This document shows, in pieces, positions 59,438 through 64,000 of a stretch of DNA of 64,000 nucleotides. Source of the DNA: DASSCW01 sp036556695 (GTDB taxonomy: Bacteria; Chloroflexota; Limnocylindria; QHBO01); the NCBI GenBank assembly GCA_036556695.1, contig DATBIY010000006.1, forward strand, positions 29,099-93,098. The letters are read 5' to 3'. Below the pieces are notes generated by a model. That model had not been told where the DNA came from and ran no database searches. It saw only the letters and a list, made by a program, of their open reading frames with translations. Position numbers and translations under genes: made by a program. Positions within the stretch are counted from its first letter, which is position 1; every line of letters starts with the position of its first letter.

Positions 59438-60187
59438 TCAGCTGGCCCGCGAGGCGACGGCTCGCGGGCGGGAGCTGGTCGAGATTGAATCGGGCATGCC
59501 TTCGGGCACGATGCCGAAGCTGGCGGTGGCAGCCGCCAGCAGCTCCGGCGTGAACTCGGAGGAGACGCGGGTGGCGCCAGCCGATGCGGCGGCTCGCACG
59601 TCGGCAAGCGTCCGGAACCGGCCAGCCGCCTTGACCTGGACGCGCGGCCCGACGCCGTCGCGCAGGAGGGCGGTGCGCTGCACCGCCTTGCGGGCGCTCA
59701 GCTCACCGGCAGACGTGACCACGTAATCGGCGCCCGCGCGCTCGGCGATGCGGCAGGCGCGGCCGACCTGCTCGGGGCTCATCGGCTCCGCCTCCACCAC
59801 CACCCCGGCGATGGCGAGCGCCGAGTGGGCCATGTCGATCACCGCCAGCATGTCGTTGAACACCGTCTCCTCGTCGTCCGACAGCAGCGCGCCGCCGTTC
59901 AGCACGAAGTCGATCTGGTTCGCCCCCTGCTCCAGCGCCTTGCTGGCCTCGAAGGCCTTGACCGCCAGGATCTGGGTGCCCGATGGCGAGCCCACCAGGG
60001 TGCCGATCCGCACGCGCGACCGGCCGAGCGCGCGGCGCGCCGCCTTGACCAGCCACGGGTTGACGGTGATGGCTGCGCAGTCGTGCTCGACGGCTAGGGC
60101 AACGGCAGCATCAAGCTCAGCGAGCGACGCGTTGGGGCGGGTGAGCCGATGCTCGAGCCGCGCCGCACGGCGCCCGATGGCGGTCAT
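59438..60187 (-). CDS. DeoC-family aldolase homologue lacking the Schiff-base lysine
   Basis: 249 residues. The fold of deoxyribose-phosphate aldolase is clear: LEHRLTRPNAS near residue 11 (usually IDHTLLKPDAT), AAITVNPWLV near 38, GTLVGSPSG near 61, NQIDFVLNGGALLS near 89 with the conserved aspartate, and VQVKAAGRFR near 187 with the second lysine. The Schiff-base lysine of the usual DFIKTSTG segment is valine here (ADYVVTSAGE near 152). Normal aldolase activity is therefore doubtful. It overlaps the cca gene stop by 4 nt (ATGA). Confidence 0.78.
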   Translation of the reverse strand: MTAIGRRAARLEHRLTRPNASLAELDAAVALAVEHDCAAITVNPWLVKAARRALGRSRVRIGTLVGSPSGTQILAVKAFEASKALEQGANQIDFVLNGGALLSDDEETVFNDMLAVIDMAHSALAIAGVVVEAEPMSPEQVGRACRIAERAGADYVVTSAGELSARKAVQRTALLRDGVGPRVQVKAAGRFRTLADVRAAASAGATRVSSEFTPELLAAATASFGIVPEGMPDSISTSSRPRAVASRAS

Positions 60188-61704
60188 GAGGGCGGGTTCC
60201 TCCTGTTGGGCCGGGCTCCTCGGGGCGTCCTGGGCGCTGCCCCGGGATCGCCGATTGTAGCAGCGGGGTTGTCGCCTGCCGCCGGAGCGCCATCCGCCGC
60301 CTGCGCTTGCTGGTGCGGGGGCGCACCGGGGTTCGTCAGCGAACGCTGGGCATGGCCCAGGAGTGCCTCGCGGGTGTTGAGCGTCGGGTCCTCGATGACC
60401 GCCTCGAGCAGTTCGCGCAGCAGCTCGCCGACCCGCGGCCCGGCCTCCAGGCCGAGCTCCTGCATCAACACCCGGCCGTCGATCGCCAGCTGCGACTGGG
60501 TCAGCGGCCCGCCGGCCACCTCAGCAATCCGCTGGCGCAGCTCCCCCAGATCTCCGTGCTGCGGCTCGCGGGCGCCGCTGGCCGCGTTGTCGGCGGCGCG
60601 CAGGGCGAAGAGGTCGTCCAGCAGGTCGGGCCCCACGCGGCGCACGAAGCGCCGCACGGCGGCATCGGTCCATTCCGGGGTGTAGGCGAACATGTGCTGG
60701 CTCACCAGCCGCACGATGCGCTCGGCGTCCCGGCGCGGCAGCCGCAGGCGCTCGAGCAGCGCGGCCGCCAGCGCGGCGCCCTCCATTTCGTGGCCGATGA
60801 AGTGGCCGTCGGCCAGCGTGGTGGCCTTGCCCAGGTCGTGCAGCAGGCCGGCCAGGCGCAGGAGCGGCCTGTCGGCCGGCAGCGCATCGACGGTGCGCAG
60901 CGAGTGGTCCAGCGCGTCACCGGCCAGCGCCTTGGCCTGCGGCACGCCGCGCAGCGCGGCCAGCTCCGGGAAGAGAACCGCCAGCAGCCCCAGTCGTTCC
61001 AGGAGGAGCAGGGCGGCGCTCGGCGGCTGCGCGGCGCGCGGGTCCGAGAGGATGCGCAGCAGCTCGTCGCGCACCCGCTCCCCCGACAGGGAGGCGGCGC
61101 TGGCCGCGTTGCGGCGGATGGCCTCCTCCGTCGCCGGCTCGATTTCCAGGCCCAGGCGCGTGGCGAAGCGCGCGGCGCGCACCAGCCGCAGGGCGTCCTC
61201 GGCGAAGCGCTGCTGCGGGTCGCCGACCGCCCGCAGCATGCCGCGCTGCAGGTCGCCGATGCCGTCGTACGGGTCGACCAGCTCGCCCTCGCCGCTCTCC
61301 AGGTCCAGCGGCCGCCAGGCGATGGCGTTGACGGTGAAATCGCGGCGCGCGAGGTCCTCGTCGAGCGACCGGCCCCAGGCCACGTGGTCGGGCCGGCGGG
61401 CATCGCGGTAGCCACTCTCGTGGCGGTAGGTCGTGACCTCCACCGGCTCACCGTCCGGCCGCACCGTCACGGTGCCGAAGCGGTTCTCCCAGGTCGCGCC
61501 GGGAAACAGCCCGGCGACCACCTCCGGTGGCGCGTCGGTGGCCACGTCCCAGTCGACCGGCTCCGTGGCGGCCACCAGGTCGCGGACGCTGCCGCCGACA
61601 ACGGCTGCCTCGTGATCGGCATCGGCCAGGACGGACAGGACGCGCCGCACGCCATGCGGCAGGGAGACCGTCAGCCGCCGGCCGTCAGGCATCGGCCCAG
61701 CCAT
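60184..61704 (-). CDS. cca: CCA-adding tRNA nucleotidyltransferase with HD domain
   Basis: 506 residues. The polymerase-beta core has AAVVGGSVRDLVAA near residue 33 and the metal pair in VDWDVATD near 49, followed by RRDFTVNAIAW near 121 and the neck RFAEDALRLVRAARFA near 165. An HD domain (LLHDLGKATTLADGHFIGHE near 288) and a long C-terminal tail follow. It adds or repairs the CCA end of tRNAs. Both tRNA genes here already encode CCA, so a repair role is likely. The C-terminal 50 residues are Ala/Pro/Arg-rich. Confidence 0.93.
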   Translation of the reverse strand: MAGPMPDGRRLTVSLPHGVRRVLSVLADADHEAAVVGGSVRDLVAATEPVDWDVATDAPPEVVAGLFPGATWENRFGTVTVRPDGEPVEVTTYRHESGYRDARRPDHVAWGRSLDEDLARRDFTVNAIAWRPLDLESGEGELVDPYDGIGDLQRGMLRAVGDPQQRFAEDALRLVRAARFATRLGLEIEPATEEAIRRNAASAASLSGERVRDELLRILSDPRAAQPPSAALLLLERLGLLAVLFPELAALRGVPQAKALAGDALDHSLRTVDALPADRPLLRLAGLLHDLGKATTLADGHFIGHEMEGAALAAALLERLRLPRRDAERIVRLVSQHMFAYTPEWTDAAVRRFVRRVGPDLLDDLFALRAADNAASGAREPQHGDLGELRQRIAEVAGGPLTQSQLAIDGRVLMQELGLEAGPRVGELLRELLEAVIEDPTLNTREALLGHAQRSLTNPGAPPHQQAQAADGAPAAGDNPAATIGDPGAAPRTPRGARPNRRNPPS

Positions 61705-61725
61705 GGGCGGCGTGGAGCGCCCGCC

Positions 61726-62253
61726 CTAGCCGGCTCGCTCGGGGGCCAGGAACAGGTAGCTGCGCCAGGCGTCGTTGCGCTCGTCCGACAGGTAGGAGCC
61801 GTACAGGTAGCGCACGTCGGCCCGCGGGGCGCGGGGCTCGCGCATCAGGTTCATGCGCGCCTCGGCAAGCGTCTTGCTGCCCTTGCGGTGGTTGCAGCTG
61901 CGACACGCGGCGACCAGGTTCTCCCACTCGTGCCGCCCGCCACGGTGCTTGGGCACCACGTGGTCGATGGTCAGGTCGCGGCTCGTGGTGCCGCAGTACT
62001 GGCAGGTGTGGCGGTCGCGAGCGAACACCTCGCGACGGCTCAGCTTCACCCGGGGGCGCGGCCGCTTGACGTGGTACTGCAGCCGAATGACCGATGGCGC
62101 GGCAATCGCCAGCGTCGGGGTGCGGATGACCTGGTGGTTGCGCTCCAGAAGCTCCGCCTTCTCCGCCCCGAGCAGCCGGAAGGCACGCCTGATGTCGCAG
62201 ACGTTGAGCGGTTCGTAATTCTGGTTGAGGACCAGGACCGGGGCGTTGATCAT
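61726..62253 (-). CDS. HNH endonuclease
   Basis: 175 residues. The first 60 residues form a beta domain starting VLVLNQNYEPLNVCDIRRA. The HNH motif has zinc cysteines in CQYCG near residue 90 and CRSCN near 117, with the catalytic segment IDHVVPKHRGG between. This two-part layout is common in short bacterial HNH enzymes whose role is not known. It is the first gene of the HNH-cca-DeoC-like-galE operon; a GGAGA and TATCAT lie upstream. Confidence 0.88.
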   Translation of the reverse strand: MINAPVLVLNQNYEPLNVCDIRRAFRLLGAEKAELLERNHQVIRTPTLAIAAPSVIRLQYHVKRPRPRVKLSRREVFARDRHTCQYCGTTSRDLTIDHVVPKHRGGRHEWENLVAACRSCNHRKGSKTLAEARMNLMREPRAPRADVRYLYGSYLSDERNDAWRSYLFLAPERAG

Positions 62254-62362
62254 CTCGGGGCGTGTCTCCGCGCCGATGATATCCCAAGCGCGCACCGCGC
62301 TCCGCGACACGCCCCGCCCCGTGGCCGGGGACGTCCCAATCGGCATTCGGGCCGTTGCAGAG

Positions 62363-62368
62363 TAGAAT
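62363..62368 (+). promoter_or_regulatory. -10 element TAGAAT before pdxS
   Basis: TAGAAT lies 11 nt before the pdxS ATG at 62380. The 126-nt divergent gap to the HNH gene shows no other clear motif. Confidence 0.5.
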
Positions 62369-62379
62369 CTTGCCCGCAT

Positions 62380-63306
62380 ATGACCACCATCGAACGCTCC
62401 ACCTGGACCACCAAGGTCGGCCTGGCCCGCATGCTCAGCGGCGGCGTGATCATGGACGTGGTCACCGCCGACCAGGCCAAGATCGCCGAGGAGGCCGGCG
62501 CCGTCGCCGTGATGGCGCTCGAGCGGGTGCCGGCGGACATCCGTGCCGAGGGCGGAGTCGCACGCATGGCCGACCCGCAGAAGATCCGGGAGATCCAGGA
62601 GGCCGTTTCCATCCCGGTCATGGCGAAGTGCCGGATCGGTCACTTCGTCGAGGCGCAGATCCTCGAGGAGCTCGAGGTCGACTACATCGACGAGTCCGAA
62701 GTGCTGACTCCGGCCGACGTCGAGCACCACGTCGACAAGTGGCAATTCACCGTTCCTTTCGTCTGCGGGGCGACGAATCTCGGAGAAGCCTTGCGTCGGA
62801 TCTCGGAGGGTGCGGCGATGATTCGGACGAAAGGGGAGGCCGGCACGGGCGACATCGTCAACGCGGTGACGCACATGCGTGCCGTGTTCGGCGCGATCCG
62901 GGGCCTCCAGGCGATGCGCGAAGACGAGTTGTATGCGGCTGCCAAGGAGCATCGTGCACCGTACGACCTCGTGCGCTGGGTAGCCGAGAACGGACGCTTG
63001 CCGGTCGTGACATTCACTGCCGGCGGGATCGCGACCCCGGCCGACGCGTCACTCTGCATGCAGCTCGGGGCCGACGGGGTCTTCGTCGGCTCCGGCATCT
63101 TCAAGTCCGGCCGCGACCCGGTCCTCGACCACGACGGATGGGTCGACGACGTGTCACGACGCGCGCGCGCGATCGTCGAGGCGACGACCCACTTCGACGA
63201 CGCCAAGGTCCTCGCCGAGGTATCGACCGGGCTCGGCCAGCCGATGGTCGGCGTCTCTGCGAGCTCGCTGCCGGAGGCGGAGCGGCTCGAAGTACGCGGC
63301 TGGTAG
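62380..63306 (+). CDS. pdxS: Pyridoxal 5'-phosphate synthase, PdxS subunit
   Basis: 308 residues. PdxS joins ribose 5-phosphate, glyceraldehyde 3-phosphate and ammonia from PdxT to give pyridoxal phosphate. GGVIMDVVTADQAKIAEEAG near residue 21, VMALERVPADIRAEGG near 44, MAKCRIGHFVEA near 80, DYIDESEVLTPAD near 101 and IRTKGEAGTG near 148 are all diagnostic. Both catalytic lysines (in AKCRIG and RTKGEA) are present. Leucine codons change from CTG-rich to CTC-rich near 62.64 kb, inside this gene. PdxT follows 54 nt later. Confidence 0.96.
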   Translation: MTTIERSTWTTKVGLARMLSGGVIMDVVTADQAKIAEEAGAVAVMALERVPADIRAEGGVARMADPQKIREIQEAVSIPVMAKCRIGHFVEAQILEELEVDYIDESEVLTPADVEHHVDKWQFTVPFVCGATNLGEALRRISEGAAMIRTKGEAGTGDIVNAVTHMRAVFGAIRGLQAMREDELYAAAKEHRAPYDLVRWVAENGRLPVVTFTAGGIATPADASLCMQLGADGVFVGSGIFKSGRDPVLDHDGWVDDVSRRARAIVEATTHFDDAKVLAEVSTGLGQPMVGVSASSLPEAERLEVRGW

Positions 63307-63360
63307 GCACTGCCTCTCCGGGAAGCTGCCTGGGAGAGCGGCGAATCTAGACTTTCCCCG

Positions 63361-63951
63361 ATGGACCGGCCGTCGAGAATCGGGGTTCTGGCGCTGCAGG
63401 GAGCGTTTCGCGAGCACGCGAGCGCCCTGCGCCGGCTCGGTGCCGAGGTGGTCGAGGTTCGTCTTCCGGACGAGCTCGACGGGCTCGACGGGCTCGTGAT
63501 CCCGGGCGGGGAGTCGACCACGATCATGCGGCTCGCGGCGCTGTACGGCCTCGACCAGGCAATCCGGGAGTATCGCGGCGCGATCTTCGGGACGTGCGCG
63601 GGGATGATCGTCCTCGACCGTCGACATCTCGGGATCGCGAATCTCGTCGTCGACCGGAACGCCTACGGCCGGCAGGTGCGGAGCTTCGAGGCGGACGTCG
63701 AGCTCGTGGGGGGAGATCGGGCGTTGCGTGGTGTTTTCATCCGGGCGCCCCGGGTCCAGGAGATGGGGGCCGAAGTCGAGATCCTCGGTGAGCTCGACGG
63801 TGAGCCCGTGCTCCTGCGGGACGGTCGGCTGTTGCTGGCGTCGTTCCACCCCGAGCTCACCGACGATCCACGCGTGCACGAGCGGTTTCTGCAGCTCGTC
63901 GAGGAGAATCGAGCGCCGGCGCCAGACCTGAGCCTGGCCCCGGTGAGGTGA
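63361..63951 (+). CDS. pdxT: Pyridoxal 5'-phosphate synthase, PdxT glutaminase subunit
   Basis: 196 residues. PdxT releases ammonia from glutamine for PdxS. The start IGVLALQGAFREHASALRRL, the PGGESTTIMRL segment near residue 49, the nucleophile cysteine in FGTCAGMIVLD near 77 and the SFHPELTDD triad end near 168 are typical. Leucine codons are mostly CTC, unlike genes before 62.6 kb. yebC begins 3 nt after the stop. Confidence 0.96.
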   Translation: MDRPSRIGVLALQGAFREHASALRRLGAEVVEVRLPDELDGLDGLVIPGGESTTIMRLAALYGLDQAIREYRGAIFGTCAGMIVLDRRHLGIANLVVDRNAYGRQVRSFEADVELVGGDRALRGVFIRAPRVQEMGAEVEILGELDGEPVLLRDGRLLLASFHPELTDDPRVHERFLQLVEENRAPAPDLSLAPVR

Positions 63952-63954
63952 GAG

Positions 63955-64000
63955 ATGTCCGGTCACAGCAAGTGGTCGTCGATCAAGCACAAGAAGGGCG
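63955..64000 (+). CDS. yebC: YebC/PmpR-family protein, first codons only
   Basis: Only 15 codons are in the window, reading MSGHSKWSSIKHKKG, the unmistakable start of the YebC/PmpR family of translation or transcription factors. The gene continues beyond the right edge. The order pdxS-pdxT-yebC is the one usual in Actinobacteria. Confidence 0.9.
   Translation, partial: MSGHSKWSSIKHKKG

Noticed and set aside
60307..63306. A 999-codon open frame on the plus strand covering cca and HNH genes in antisense
   Set aside because: Only its last 308 codons are pdxS. The rest is antisense to well-supported cca and HNH genes and arises from high third-position GC.

Overview
The window is 64 kb of very GC-rich, densely packed bacterial DNA with short intergenic gaps, many 1-4 nt start/stop overlaps, two tRNA genes, and no rRNA, prophage, insertion sequence or CRISPR. 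I infer a free-living bacterium of Chloroflexota type (Limnocylindria/Ellin6529-like). The grounds are several single-membrane-style surface genes (lipoproteins, an LCP protein, a wall-anchor-like tail), no outer-membrane genes, a KGG-repeat protein, a CarH-like regulator and bacterial Ku. The phylum is inference, not shown by the sequence. At least 19 genes have a TANNNT-type -10 hexamer only 6-13 nt before the start codon, so many transcripts are probably leaderless; this also settles several start codons.

Layout. 1-12.3 kb, minus strand: a nuclease/ATPase pair, a peroxiredoxin with two tiny membrane proteins, a hydrolase lacking its nucleophile serine, a FAD oxidoreductase with a GcvT-like protein, a TPP-riboswitch operon for thiamine uptake and activation (thiN-ykoE-ykoD-ykoC), then envelope proteins. 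12.5-22.6 kb, plus strand: a GIDE-type membrane protein, a 1138-residue MerR/GAF/GGDEF signalling protein, a lipoprotein, a Ca2+/cation antiporter, and a WYL regulator with CYTH and O-antigen-ligase-like genes. 22.6-28.4 kb: DNA end-joining genes (Ku, a ligase-like protein with its active-site lysine replaced, and a real ATP-dependent ligase), with OsmC, a receiver protein and a NERD-like protein. 28.4-38.7 kb: a kinase/aminotransferase fusion, KGG protein, tRNA-Glu, galU, a PASTA kinase, thioredoxin and a folC-folP-folB operon. 38.7-47.6 kb: HtrA-like protease, a two-component system, rplY, a CarH-like regulator, aldehyde dehydrogenase and a von Willebrand surface protein. 47.7-55.6 kb: tRNA-Thr, an LCP/endonuclease III/glycerate kinase operon, a USP-USP-GpgS fusion with a second glycosyltransferase, and a second lysine-less ligase-like gene. 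55.8-62.3 kb: DEAD helicase, ZIP transporter with a Fur-family regulator, then HNH-cca-DeoC-like-galE. 62.4-64 kb: pdxS, pdxT and the start of yebC.

How the parts fit. Several modules serve stress tolerance: DNA end joining, peroxide defence, light or B12 sensing, and glucosylglycerate-type osmolyte synthesis. A recurring oddity is enzyme families whose catalytic residue is replaced: two ligase-like proteins, an alpha/beta hydrolase, a DeoC homologue, and a degenerate HD-GYP domain.

From about 62.64 kb to the end leucine codons change from CTG-dominated to CTC-dominated, inside pdxS. With the actinobacterial-style order pdxS-pdxT-yebC this suggests recombination or a chimeric assembly join, so the last 1.4 kb should be read with care.
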